A stretch of DNA of 64,000 bases, taken from positions 6,944,001 to 7,008,000 of the forward strand of contig CAJFCV020000003.1 in the NCBI GenBank assembly GCA_904066235.2. The letters run 5' to 3'. The position numbers and the translations under genes are program-made. This document shows, piece after piece, positions 43,611-56,300 of this stretch. The stretch comes from Bursaphelenchus xylophilus. Taxonomy: Eukaryota > Nematoda > Chromadorea > Rhabditida > Aphelenchoididae. Each line of letters starts with the position of its first letter. Position 1 is the first letter of the stretch. The notes below the pieces were generated by a model that searched no databases, was not told where the DNA came from, and saw only the letters and a list, made by a program, of their open reading frames with translations.

Positions 43611-44096
43611 TTAAAATATTTTGTCATCAAAAGTGAGATTCGACTAAATCTGGGAATCTATTTGGAGAGATTTGATCGTTTTGATGCGTAGTCGAAGGAA
43701 AATCCTCGATTTCCAATATTAGTTACCTTACCCTCGGTACTCGTCCTTTCACTTATTGTAGCCGCACCCGTGATTCTTTTCTAACAGTATGTTTGTTTTA
43801 CTATTGCCACCTTTACATCTTCTCATGTCTTCGCTTGAACATCGCTAGATTCTACAAAAAAACGTTGTAAATGCTCAATTGTGATTCCATGACTAGTAAA
43901 CAACACGAATATTAAGTTAATTTTAAATTAGTTGAGTTGGTTTATCTAATAAGGTGTAACTGTGCTTGTTTGATCATTTTAATGGCTTTATATTATCTTG
44001 TAAAAAATGCGATAAAATTTTAGCTTATGTTCAGATACCAGTTTGCGAATAAAAGAGATCCAATTGAGATCTAATCCGAATAATCAATACCCAAAT

Positions 44097-47000
44097 TCAA
44101 GTTTCCCGATCCGAGAACGTGGACAATTCAAAGTCTCCAAAGTTGCGTCGAATGTCCTGTGCGATTTGAAGGACTTCCTTTGCCGTATTCTGGTCGATGA
44201 CGTCATCCTCGGACTCGTCATCATCCATCGCTTTACAGTTTATATCAATTCCCACAGCTCCTCGGACAGCTGGTTGATTCGAGATTCCTGAGAGTTTTGA
44301 GCCGGCGTTGGAAATGTCTGTCTCGGAAACGAATTCGTATTCGTTTTCGTAGCCAATCGAATGGACCGACTTCCAGCGAAGACCATCGAACATCGTGGAT
44401 CCTCTCAGGGAAGAGCAATTACTGTCGATGTCAGCATCATTTTCGATATCCACTGGCTTTTTTCGACGGCCAAGGCTTCTGGCCATAGCTGCCAATCTGG
44501 AGGTTCGCCCAGTTTTGGAATCATTTAGACTTCTGAAAATGTAAAAAAACCTTGGAATAGAAAGACATTATCCTACCTTCTGGACTCCATGAATTCGTTG
44601 TCCGAGAAAGCTGTCTCCGAATCAGCGTTATCGTATTCAGTATGGCATGCACTACTCATTTCTCTCTTCGAATTTACGCTCCTCATGCTATTAGAAAGTC
44701 CAGTTGGGAAGGGCTGATTGTTGGGGTGCTTCTGGATATTTATGTTGGCCAGCTCTTGCAGCATTCGATCTACTCGTTTACTGGTCGAATCCAGTTTTTC
44801 TATAGCCGGGGCATAATCAGCATGAGGTAAGGACACCTCTGAGGCAAAGGATGACTTGCTACTTAACCAATCAGGAATCTTCGGCCCATTTCGATTCAGT
44901 GGAAGACGTTTTTGTCTGAAATTACGAATTAATGGCTTAATTTATTTTTTACCGTCTCTTTCTCTTTTTGTAGACACTTGCTGATCCTCTAAAGTTTTCA
45001 ATCTCCGAGAAATCAGAATATTGTTTGGCACAATCTCCCTTATACGCTTGACTTGGACTGGCGGGGGGTCTGTTCTGATTGGCTTTATCATACAACATCA
45101 TCTCCGGTGTTATCCATTCCATATCCGAGTCCGTTTCTACGCTCATATCAATCGAATATAACTCCGATGAGATGGATGAATTCATTGATGTGAAGTCTTC
45201 CAGCTTCCTCTCAGTTGTTGTTGGTCGATTATGCTCGGCAAAGAAGCTGAGTGGATGACATTGGCCATTCTCTTTCATCGATTGTGTGGGCATTGTAGGT
45301 AGGGTGGTGCTCTCCGTTTTCTCTTCAATCAATCTGTCTCCACTGTGGTCATCTTCATCACTGCTCTCGGCCGAAGATCCCTCATCTCTATGGGGTTTGC
45401 ATTCATTGTTGGAATTAATGACTCGGGCTCGGATTGAAGGAATGTTCACATCAGTTGTGATATCTCCGACAAATCCATAGCCAATTAGTCCAGGGGCGAT
45501 CTGGATTGGGTTACGGTCATCCAAATTGAAGTTTCGTGGTCTCAACGCCAGATATATTTCCTCTGACACCAGAATCCGGTTGAAAGTCTTTTCGGCAGTT
45601 TCCATCAATTTATAACTTCGGGCTTTGGGCGCTCCAATTACTTCGTAATGGGGACGATTACCTCCGATCACAACCGAAAGCGCAGGTCCACAATCCATTC
45701 CTAAAACAAACGAAGACTGCAATGGAATTTTCCTCATGAAACAAGAGAAATAAGGCTTTACCTAAGCTAAATTTGATGTTCTCTTCTGTCGCGATCTCTT
45801 TGACAGCGAAAGAAAAGTTTGTCAACGAGGCCAACAGGTCTCCAATAGTAAATGGAGCATCATGGACATTGTTTTGGGCCTCTGGCAATACCCCAACGGC
45901 CACAATATACAACGAGCCATTGTTTCGTACTTTCTCGAGACCCGTGAAGCTCTCCACTAGTAGATCAAGTTCCCTTATCAGCTCTTGTAGCCTTTGTAAT
46001 CCCAGAATTCCATGCCAGTCAGAATCCTCGCCGAACTTTACAGTAAGAATGCCCACACTCTGACAGAGATGGCAATAAGGGTCAGTTCGATTGAGATAAT
46101 TGTTGGCGACATGTTCGGGCAGTTGGTTATTTAATTGGGTCTTTATTAGCTCGTTCACACGATCGAAACGCCGCATGTTTTCCATGAACTAAAAATGTTA
46201 TTTGTGATAAGAAAAAAAAGATTAAACGGATCTAAAGTGTGCTCGGGGATTTATTACCTTCAGATGTGATATGAAGTCGATTCGGATCAACTTTTCATTT
46301 CTTCGGCTCTGGAGGTACATAAGAAAAGAAAACGTAAATAATCCGAGGACGATATCTGTTTGAATTGGCCATCTGAAAATGTTAAATCTTTGTAATTCAA
46401 ATGAGGATTGCTTACCCCATGAATGCTCCAAATGAAGTATAGAGATATGCGTGGGTAAAGAACATGTGAATACAGAAGATACCGATCCCAACCGACAGCA
46501 AGGACAATAAGTAAATTGATCCAAACCTAATGAAAGAAGAAGCGGCCAACATCCAGAAGAGAATTGAGGCCACTGGATAGTAAACAACATGACAAGTGGA
46601 AGAGGAGTGCCCATCAGTTGGACAGGAGAAGATATTGACCACCACGCAAACATACATCAACACCAATACCAGAATAATGGTGATGTAATGACCAATAAAA
46701 GTCTGGGTCACAAAATGACAAAAATGTTCCAAGTCTCTGGCATAGAGCAAAGGAAGCAAGGATAAGGTCATAGCGATAGCAATTGTGAGCATGACGATTG
46801 TAACCAAAAGTCGCGGCATCACCAAACATTGATATCCACCGTAAAGAATCATGAGGATGATGCAGATGGTCAAGGCCGGGATAAACCATCGATCCAACTC
46901 AAAGTGATACGCCTTCTCGATGGTCTTCTCTCTGAATCTCATCGTGGCCATATTCATCCATTTAGAGGATTCAGAATCATCCAGAATTAGCTGATCGTTT

Positions 47001-48818
47001 AACGAATCCACAACTTTCTTCTTTCTTCTTCCATTCATTGTAATTGCATTCTCAGTATTTGATGTATTTTGAGAAGCACAGACATTAAGAAGTCGGTTAA
47101 CTGCCTGAGGCAACGTAGTCAGCGACATTCTTCGCTGATTTGGGAATAATAAATTGGCCTGAGTGCTGACTCCATTCTTCGAAGACACCAATCTCCAATA
47201 GATGTATTTCTGGAGCTCGATTTGTTCGAGATTGTAATGCTGATCTACTATTGGCTTCATTTGACTCGAAACGAGTATGGTTCCCATGCTGGACAGGCGG
47301 GAGAGTTGAAGGGCCTCATCCATCGCTGGCCCCGTTACTTCCAAATGCCATTTACTGGCGCCGAGAAAAGCACTCGAAACGGATCCGCTGGCTAAGCCGA
47401 TCTTCACTTTAATTTCTGATGAACTGGCTTCACAGAATCCGCTGAAAAAACGTCATTGGAACGTGCAACACGAATACGTATCGAGTGTTTTCACTGTTTG
47501 CATAGCAAGTTGTAAGACAGTGACTTTTTAAGTCTTACCGTATCATCAGATGGAGATCCAACGCAGCTTGACAAATCCTGCCCTCAGGGAACGAATCGTC
47601 TTCGGTTTTAATGGCGACCAGAACAATGTTAGACGAGGAAACCTTGATGAGGTCGTATTTCTAAAAGAAATATGAGTATTATGATTGCTGTTATCTAATT
47701 CTTACTTGAGCAATAATGGATATTCTCTGTTCGAATTCGGCGATTAATCTTCCAGAGTCTTGAAGGCTGATCTGAGACAAAAGGTCTTCCATTCCGTCAA
47801 ATTGGGCGTATAAAACACTGTAAACGGAAATTAAAATGTAAGCCCTTTTAATCACAACTTACCCGGATTGTCTGTAACTAGTAACATTAACAGTGGACAT
47901 AGTCCCCATATTCTCGTAGAGATATTTGAGTCCATCTTGAAGCTGATTCTTTGGACAAACCGCAGACAGAAGAGTCTCCAGAACTCCCTGTTGTTTCAAG
48001 GCTTCCAGGTGGGACATGAGAACGTTGCGGGAATTCAAAAACATGGCTCTACTTAGTCGATTTCTCATTGTATACAAGTAGATCCCAATTCCATTACTGC
48101 AGACATGAACAATGACCGTGGCTATAAGCTGAAAGAAATGATTCATTCGAGATTGCGAAATAATATCAGCAATTATGTACATAATACTTGTTGCAGATTT
48201 AAAAAAAGTTTCTTTGTTCCTTCCGATGACAAAAAAAAGATTAATGAAGAGTCAGTTGGCAAAAAGTTGAAGAAATTTAAACAAAGGTCAACGAGACTTA
48301 ACACTTCATTCTTAACACACTCTTTAAAGACCTTAATTACTCACCTGTGATATGGAGAACGGCAACACCGGATGAAGAACGAATACCACCACTTGCGCAA
48401 GGGATAATGAAACGCAAATAAAAACAGTCCAGGCGAGATGGAAGCAAAAGATGGTGTACAATGTAAAGCAGGTGATGATCACTGGAAGCAACCCGTTCTG
48501 ACCTCCGGATATCAATGTACAGCCAGTTGTTGTACATAACCACAGAGCAATCACTTTTAGAATACTGCTGTGATGCTTTTTAGACCGAATATTTAAAATG
48601 ATGTTCAGAGCCAACGCGAATGAAGCCGAAGTTGTAGCTAGCAAAAGAACCCAATCTGTCCGGAAAAGATGACTTAGGGCCAATAAAATAAGAGTAGTAG
48701 TATATATACATAGGGCATAAACCATCAAAGAAACATTCTGGCCGAGTTGGTAGTCCTGGTAGACCGCTTCCAATGCCGGATCTCCAAACCGCCCCATCTT
48801 GAACATGGTGTCTAACAT
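44097..48818 (-). CDS. Adenylyl cyclase-like 12-TM protein, catalytic residues lost
   Basis: The layout is that of a membrane adenylyl cyclase. It has a start at 48818 (MLDTMFKMGRFGDPALE), six TM segments, a C1-like domain (about 47400-47880), a second six-TM set (from about 46920), and a C2-like domain (about 45480-46185) followed by a long Ser/Asp-rich tail. In C1 the place of FADIVGF reads YAQFDGM, and that of KILGDCYYC reads KVSSSNIVLV, so both metal-binding aspartates appear lost. In C2 the segment matching YDIWGNTVNVASRM reads YEVIGAPKARSYKL, which lacks the catalytic asparagine and arginine. A scaffold or pseudo-cyclase role is inferred. C. elegans has one divergent cyclase (acy-3) that might be its relative; I did not establish that. 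Many exons, short introns. Confidence 0.82.
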
Positions 48819-49735
48819 CTTCTAATTACTGTATGAATTGGATGGTCATTCCATAATTCATAGAGAACCATCCATTCGGCTCGGAAAGCCCTAAAACAAG
48901 TGTGGATCAGGCTGATCGCGAGTAAAGAGGCCCCCGAAAGTCTTGGCTGTTTGGCCGAAAAGAAGAGTGCCGCAATTCCGGAGGTCCAGTTTAAAGAAAA
49001 AGCAAGCCCGGCCCGGCCCGAAGAGGGCATTTATACAAAGACCCGCGTTCGAGACCAGTTGCTTCGAAGGGGAGCGATCGGCGAGGGGAAATTAACTTAT
49101 TCTTGATCAGGTGTTGAGCCAACAAAACCACACAAAAAAGGCCGAAAAAGAAGGAGGGGAGCGGGACCAGATAACGGAGACTTGACCCGGGTTCATAACG
49201 AATATAAATATCTCCAAATCCTATACAAAATGAAGAGCGTTAAACGGAAGAGAGAGTAGGCGGATTTGAGTCAGCCCGCTCTCGGCGCAAGAGTAAGGGG
49301 AGATGGGAAGACTGGTAGGGGAGGAGGCGCGCATACTTCCACACTTACCTGACCGCTAAGTTCTCCTTCACTTCCCGACGTTTTGTCCTTGAGGGCAATT
49401 CCAGTTGTTTTTCTTTCCGGGGAACGACCTTGTTGCATAAAGGAGTCAATAATCTAATTAATTAGATCCTCAGAGTCCCGCAGATCTCTATTCTTCTTTC
49501 CCTTCACCCACCCGTTTCCTTTGATGAGGGGCAGTCTTGAATTGACCACTTATCTTTATGGTCAGTTAGTGAACCCTGCTCACCGCCGCGATTAAAAGGC
49601 GAAAGCAAAACCGAGATCGTTTATTTTTTGCGTAAATTATATACAAATCTTCAAGATCGAAGCCAACAACAAAACAAGGCAACAACAAGGTGAGGTAGAC
49701 GGTGACTATATTTTGTAAAAGTATTGTAAAAAGAT
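48819..49735. other. Intergenic region upstream of the cyclase-like gene
   Basis: No supported gene. It would contain the promoter of the cyclase-like gene and the 3' flank of the LRR-like gene, which reads in the same direction. Mixed composition with GA-rich patches (about 49080-49340) and no repeats recognised. Confidence 0.45.
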
Positions 49736-52452
49736 TTAGAAAGCAATAACAAGCAAGACTAAAGATACTAGATACCGGGGATTGTAGGTAGCAGTACTGC
49801 TTAACAGATTCCTAACTTCTAAAGGGGCTAATTGAGCTTCACATCCAAGTCGCTGTTTCCCATCAAGATCCACAAATTCCAGACATTGACTGGAAATACT
49901 CTCACAAAGAATCTGAAATGGAGATGGATTGGTGACACAAGCACAGTTGATACTGTTATTAACCAGACATATTTCGGTCACATTCTCTATGCCATACATG
50001 TCATGGAGGAAACTATTTCGAGCTCTGAGTTCTCGAGTTCTCTCCAGCCAGTTGCCAAATGAGAAGATATTACTGTGAAAGATCTCTATACTGTCAATCT
50101 GAGCGTTGGAAAACGAGTTTCCACTGGCTGAGCGGATGGTAGTTTCGTTGATTAGAAGATAGTCAACAGTTGTAGAAGTAAATGCCAGAGGGGCAATGTT
50201 ATGAATAAAGGTCCCAATAAAGTTTAGATTATATAAATTTAGAAAAGAAAGACCATACGATTGAGAGAAATAGACATGTGAATGGAGAACATGAAGTTGA
50301 TTCAGAGAGGGATCTACTGAGGCTATATCGAGGAGTTCTATTCGATATAAATACATAACCTGGATGGACGGATTCTCATTCTCACTCTTCACAATCTTCA
50401 GACGTTTACAATCTCCGATCGTGACTACTGTAACATTATCAGCCATCCAAAAAACGGGCTCCACAGACTCGTCGCTGCAAATACACTCTACAATCAACTT
50501 CCTTTTTCGGCATTTAATTCCTGGATGTGGTTCATAGTCTTTTTCTTCCACACAGACGTCTTCACTTGAGAGACAGCGATTTCTCTCGAAATTCCAGGCC
50601 ATTGAATTGATACTTGACTTGAATAACATGGAATTGAATTCACAAGGTGATTCGGAGCAATTGAACGAGGAGTCGATCACATTCAGTTTGTTCACCATAA
50701 GGCCGTTAAAGCTGTCTTCTGAGACTACACCGCCAAACGTGCAGTTTTTAACCAAAAGTTCGTCAATCTACAAGAGGAATTGAATATAATTATAATTTGA
50801 AATAAAATTTATAATCACCAAAAAAACTGGTTTTACCATGGAACTTTTGAAGAGACTCTCCGGCAAGGAATTAATTTCATTCTGTTCCAGTATGAAGAGA
50901 GTTGAATTTATGAATCCAAACCCCTCTCCGTCGATGTAATTAATCTCGGATAAAGTCATCGTTAGATTTTGAACCTGACTTCCAGCCATTGAATGTTTTC
51001 CCAATGAGTTGATTGAGGATCCATTAATGGAAATTACGTTAAAATCATTTCTGCTGAAGGCATTTGAATCTATGGTATCCACTCTACTGTTGATTACATT
51101 GATCGAATCTATCTCCGACGCATGGATTCCATGTCGGTTTATCCTGTCAATGGACGTTAATTCTAGTGTAATTGAGTTGATTCCCTTTCCTGAGCTAATG
51201 GCATGGCTGTGCCAATGTGTAATAATTGATTCTCTAAAGGTAATGTCCTCGATATTCTGAGGAATTAAATTGGGAGCCCTCAGGAAATGACTGATCTTAA
51301 CTTTGTGAAATTCGATGATGGATGTGTTGTAGAGAAGGGAGAGAATCAATCGGTTGATGACTGAGTTCTGCACCCTGAACCTCTTGATCTTCTGTGTGGG
51401 GATTCTGCTCAGTTTTGCAGTTCGTTTGGCTGTTAGTTTTACATTGCGCAATTGAACATCATAAGAATGAAGACCGACAAAGGTAAGATCGGTGGAATGA
51501 AGATGAGCTTTTTCGATGATGACCTCGTTGAAAGTTGATCCAATAAAAAGAAAATCTCCCATCTCTCGACAAAGGATCTTCTCTCGCATGTAAAAGTATG
51601 TTATGTTCTTCATATGAGCTGGAAACATTGAATATTATTGTTAGTAAAATGAATCTAGATCGGTTTTCTTATTCTACACGGGCCCTTACCGAACGCCCCA
51701 GATTCGATAAATCTAATGGCCGCATCTCTGAAGTAGATATATTGGATATTGGAGAGATTAGCAAACGCAATCTTAGAGATCTTCCCAATGCTGACATTCC
51801 TCAACCACAGATGATCCATATTGGAAAGTCCGTTAAACGCATAATTTGGTAGTTGGGGGATGTAAGAATCTTGGATTACAAACTGCCTGGGGCATGTTCT
51901 GATTCCCCTGAAGGCATGTGGATGGATCTCCACTTGACCCACAGCCATGATCTTGATCTGATCAAGAATATCTACGTTCTTGAAGGTGTCATTGGGGATC
52001 ACCACCAGATCACACGAATGGATGACCAGGATGCGAGTGAAGTCGATGTGAGTGGTAAAGGCTGTTAATTTGAGACTTGTTTTGGTCATTTCTCGGGCCT
52101 GAGGACTCCAGGGCGAGTCATTGCAACTGCAAATAAAAGGATTTAATCGGTTGGTTCCTCTGGGAATTTTATAAATATACCATGGCCATGCGGTTTTCTG
52201 ATTTGGCCCTGAGTTTTTTTCAATTGTCTTAGAGTAATGAGTGAACTGAGGCGTGAACAAAAACCCAGCTCTGCGAAAAAAACGCACAAGGTGGAATTGT
52301 CAGCGTGAAGCATAAAGAAGTACCAAACATAGAAAAGTAAAAACTTACGAACAAACCACGGATTTCTCAGTGCACGCACATCCATCCGGACATATGCATC
52401 CGACCCCATCTATTGTAAAAAGTAGGAAAAGGAGCACAGTTATCAAAGTCAT
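49736..52452 (-). CDS. LRR-like extracellular protein, probably GPI-anchored
   Basis: The start at 52452 gives a signal peptide (MTLITVLLFLLFTIDGVG) followed by a cysteine cap (CICPDGCACTEKSVVCS). About 800 residues follow with irregular repeats built on spaced leucine, isoleucine, phenylalanine and asparagine: for example ILVIHSCDLVVIPNDTFKNV, FVIQDSYIPQLPNYAFNGLS, HLWLRNVSIGKISKIAFANL. This is a degenerate leucine-rich repeat pattern with many N-glycosylation sites. A C-terminal cysteine cluster (CLVNNSINCACVTN) precedes a hydrophobic tail ending VSLVLLVIAF with nothing behind it, the usual shape of a GPI signal. The function is unknown. It would sit on the outer cell surface or in the matrix. 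At least five exons; the exact family is not recognised. Confidence 0.78.
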
Positions 52453-53427
52453 TGTGCCATGGAGCGAAGAGAAGACGTCTTTCGGCCACGAAACCCTACG
52501 GCCACGAAGAGGTGAGTCTTTTTTATGCGCGAAACGCGTACTGATGACAACGTTTCTCGGTCTGCCCTGGATCTGAGTTATTAGATTAGAGGCGGGAACT
52601 AGCGCGCGCCATGCCAAAAGTCAAAAAGAAACGGCAAAATACCGCAAAAAATGACCGGAGGGACTCTTCCTCCGGGCCTACCAAATTACTCAACACTTGA
52701 CTTGTTCACCCTACCAAATCAGCCCGCCCCTTTCCTTCTGAAAAAGGTCGTCGAACAAGATGAATGAGAGCGTGCTTGGCCCACGTTTTTCAAGACCCAA
52801 ACTTCCACAGAATCCGCTTCATTCATAGGTTCTGAATCGATTAGAAAGCCGGCTACTACTAAAGGGGAGAAAATCGGATAAGGATTGACTAACGTTCCCT
52901 CGATTTAGCTGCATGGTTTTAAAGGCCTTATAATCTAAAAAACATCCGTCATAGTGGCCATAAACCTGGTCTTGAAGAGACGTTCTAAGGGGCCGAGATA
53001 GGCTTCGGAATGACCTTTTCTTCCCGCATCTTCGAAACGGCGACAATTACATAACTCTGCCTTTCCTGCGGCCACTTGCTGTGGCACTTAGGAATTAGAG
53101 TATGCAAATTCGAGAGAGATGTTCTGACCTTCGGAGCGCAATTGTCTCGGGCAATTATTAGAGCGTAAGGGGAATTGTTTTATTGTTCTAGTAGCCTCGA
53201 CTTTAAATGACTTCGAAAAGGGGAGGAACATCGAATGTATCCGGCTATTTATGCCCCACAGGCGAGGGAAAGGCTTTGCCCAATAATTTCGCAACTTCTT
53301 GTAGGACAAGTTGTAGTACGCAAAAGCAGAGGACCCGACATAGTTTTTGTAGGTTATTAACCTGTTCTTAACACTCTTTTTTCTGGGAGTGTTCTCTTAG
53401 ACCCTTAGCAAGCCTTTCTATGTATAA
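52453..53427. other. Upstream region of the LRR-like gene
   Basis: No coding sequence is supported. Presumably the promoter of the LRR-like gene and spacer before a MITE. Short open frames on the minus strand have no motifs. Confidence 0.45.
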
Positions 53428-53437
53428 TGTATAATTC

Positions 53438-54003
53438 CGTTGGGTACGAAAACGTCCGCTAAAAAAATGTCCGATGAGGTAAAAGAGATCCGCTAAAAAA
53501 CAGATGGGGGAGTTGACCATCCTGATTTCGATAATTACAATATTTTTTCGGATCGTTGCTTGTTTCTCTTAAGTAATAGTGTCAAACAGTAATTTTAAAA
53601 ATTTTTTTGGGTTAGAAATTTATTTAGCGAAAAAACAAAAATGATTTTTAATGAGAATTGAACAAAATTTTAAAATGTTTTCGCTTCAGGACAAGAAAAA
53701 ACAATTTCTGTGCCTATCATGACCGTCAGCAGTGAAATTGGATGAACCCATGTCCAAGAAAAAGAAATGGAGCATACTCACAAAAAAATTCCAAAAATTG
53801 TATTCTTACATTACTCATGTAAAATTCAAATCAACTCTGCACAAAAAAATCTTTTTTCCCAAAATCCACTTCTTACTCAAAAAAACTATGTAACAATACT
53901 ACTTAACAGAAACAAGTAAAGATCCAAAAAATTCATTTCCGAAATCCCAATCTCTTTTTAGCGTACCCTTTTCCCATCATCAGCGGACCTTTTAGGCACT
54001 CGC
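53438..54003. mobile_element. MITE with 10-bp target duplication (MULE-like)
   Basis: The perfect 10-mer TGTATAATTC flanks the element on both sides (53428-53437, 54004-54013). The ends are imperfect inverted repeats. The left end has GTACGAAAACGTCCGCTAAA. The right end, reverse complemented, has GTGCCTAAAAGGTCCGCTGA and further in GTACGCTAAAAAGAG. A 9-11 bp duplication is characteristic of Mutator-like elements. The interior is AT-rich with no coding capacity. The duplicated site is AT-rich and part of it (TGTATAAT) also occurs just upstream, so chance is not wholly excluded. Confidence 0.65.
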
Positions 54004-54241
54004 TGTATAATTCTCGTATAATTAATACTTAATAGCAAACGATTAACCATTCAAATAGCAACTTTTATTACATGCTGGATACCACAAAGATGCAGAATTG
54101 ATTTGACCAATACTATTTATGTTTATTACATTTCCTTTAATCACCAAAGACCGTGAAAAATTATCCTTGCAAGTGTCAGAATTTTAGATGTGATTTTTGA
54201 CAACGAAAATGCATAAATGTATAGTCCTTGTTTTAAACTAG

Positions 54242-54802
<561 letters not shown>

Positions 54803-54860
54803 TTTAGCACTGGATGACTCCAATCCAATGGGCTTGCGCTGAAGCTTCACTGATCCCAAA

Positions 54861-54876
54861 CGGCCCTCTTTAGGGC
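54861..54876 (+). terminator. Histone 3' stem-loop (H3)
   Basis: GGCCCTCTTTAGGGCC gives a 6-bp stem and 4-nt loop, followed by ACAA and preceded by GATCCCAAAC. This is the SLBP-binding element for non-polyadenylated histone mRNA. A separate AATAAA lies at 54908-54913. Confidence 0.95.
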
Positions 54877-54913
54877 CACAAACTTTTTTTTATTTATTGT
54901 TATCCATAATAAA

Positions 54914-55700
54914 CTAAATTGTATTGACGTGTGGCAATAATGCATTTATAAATAGAAGCCGTCGCGAGCTTGAAACCTCAGATACACTCCGATTTCACAC
55001 ATCGATCCGCCTCCGATGGTCGCTACATGCGGCCAAGTAATTTGCTCGTGAATCAACAAATGCAGTGTGTGGAATCAAAGTGGATCAACTGATATAAAAG
55101 CACCGTGCGGTCCCAAATCTCATTATCAGTCATTCTTTGTCCCCGACTCGTGTGTCAATAAGACTCTATTTATTCTAATTTATGTCATTTATCTGAAACG
55201 GTGGTATAGGGGCCTCCAGGCCCCTTTCCAAGAGCCATCGACCATTGCATTAATAACAAATGCATCTCAAATACAGTAAAAATATATGGCAAAGGGGCTA
55301 AGAAGGTTGCAACAATACAAAATAACAAGTACATGAAAGCAGAGTTATCACTTTTGAGCTGCCACTTGCAAGATGACGGAAGGCATTCCTTGTAAGTTAT
55401 CGGAAATAACGGCTTTAACCAATTAGCAATTGAAAATTGGAAATTCTCAAGTCTGGAAGAAGGTTGAACACATACAAAAAAATTGTGATATTGGCTAGTA
55501 AATTTTAGCATTCTTCAAGATACTGCTTCTTGGTTTCTTTACCGTTTAATTACCACTTGAAGGCGGGTGACTTTAATTTTCAATATGTATTACTTACTGT
55601 ACCTTTTTCCCCTTCATCTTCTAATTTTTTTGTGTGACTTTTCTGTTCAACGTCTAAAAGGATCCGCGTTGTTCGGACCCCAACATCTTTGCAGGTCACT
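54914..55700. other. Spacer between H3 and H2B genes
   Basis: No gene is supported. The stretch has an isolated TATA-like GATATAAAAG at about 55090 and, at 55208-55225, a perfect hairpin AGGGGCC-TCCA-GGCCCCT. No histone coding sequence lies between them. Confidence 0.5.
55208..55225. repeat. Orphan GC-rich hairpin in the histone cluster
   Basis: A 7-bp perfect stem with a 4-nt loop (AGGGGCC, TCCA, GGCCCCT). Its geometry is close to the histone stem-loop, but the sequence and the flanks (no GATCCCAA before, no ACAA after) differ. It may be incidental. Confidence 0.5.
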
Positions 55701-55827
55701 TTTGGCGCGCGCCAGAATTAACTCTCAATAACTCCGCCCCCTCAGCTGCCTCGCTCATCATTCCCTATAAAAGAGAACCCCCTTCTCTGAGATTCTTTAT
55801 TGTGTTCGCACAACTCCGAGATCAATC
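55701..55827 (+). promoter_or_regulatory. Promoter of histone H2B gene
   Basis: TTTGGCGCGCGCC (55701-55713) is an E2F-like site. CTCCGCCCC follows, and TATAAAAG starts at 55766, about 60 bp upstream of the ATG. Confidence 0.75.
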
Positions 55828-56199
55828 ATGGTTCCAAAGCCAACTGGCAAAGGCGCGAAGAAGGCTGTGAAGTCGACCAAGGTGGCCAAGACCGACGGAA
55901 AGAAGAGAAGAAAGTCGAGAAAGGAGACCTACTCCGTCTACATCTACCGTGTCCTCAAGCAGGTCCACCCTGACACCGGAATCTCCTCCAAGGCCATGTC
56001 CATCATGAACTCCTTCGTCAACGATGTCTTCGAGCGCATCGCCGCTGAAGCCTCTCGTCTGGCCCAGTACAACAAGAGGTCCACAATTTCGTCCCGCGAA
56101 ATCCAAACCTCCGTTCGTCTGATCCTGCCAGGAGAGCTGGCCAAGCACGCCGTCTCCGAAGGAACCAAGGCCGTCACCAAATACACCTCATCCAAGTAA
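55828..56199 (+). CDS. Histone H2B
   Basis: Core histone H2B, 123 residues, no intron. The basic tail ([20 protein letters not shown], then [10 protein letters not shown]) is variable as usual. The fold is highly conserved: [60 protein letters not shown] and the end [14 protein letters not shown] with the ubiquitinated lysine context. A stem-loop follows at 56245-56260 and an AATAAA at 56295-56300. Confidence 0.98.
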   Translation: MVPKPTGKGAKKAVKSTKVAKTDGKKRRKSRKETYSVYIYRVLKQVHPDTGISSKAMSIMNSFVNDVFERIAAEASRLAQYNKRSTISSREIQTSVRLILPGELAKHAVSEGTKAVTKYTSSK

Positions 56200-56244
56200 G
56201 ATGGGTGCTTTGTTCAGCCTCGTGTTACCATTTTGATCCCAAAC

Positions 56245-56260
56245 GGCCCTCTTTAGGGCC
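56245..56260 (+). terminator. Histone 3' stem-loop (H2B)
   Basis: GGCCCTCTTTAGGGCC, identical to the H3 element, again preceded by GATCCCAAAC and followed by ACAA. Confidence 0.95.
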
Positions 56261-56300
56261 ACAACTAATATACTCGTACATAATTGAAGTTGCAAAATAA

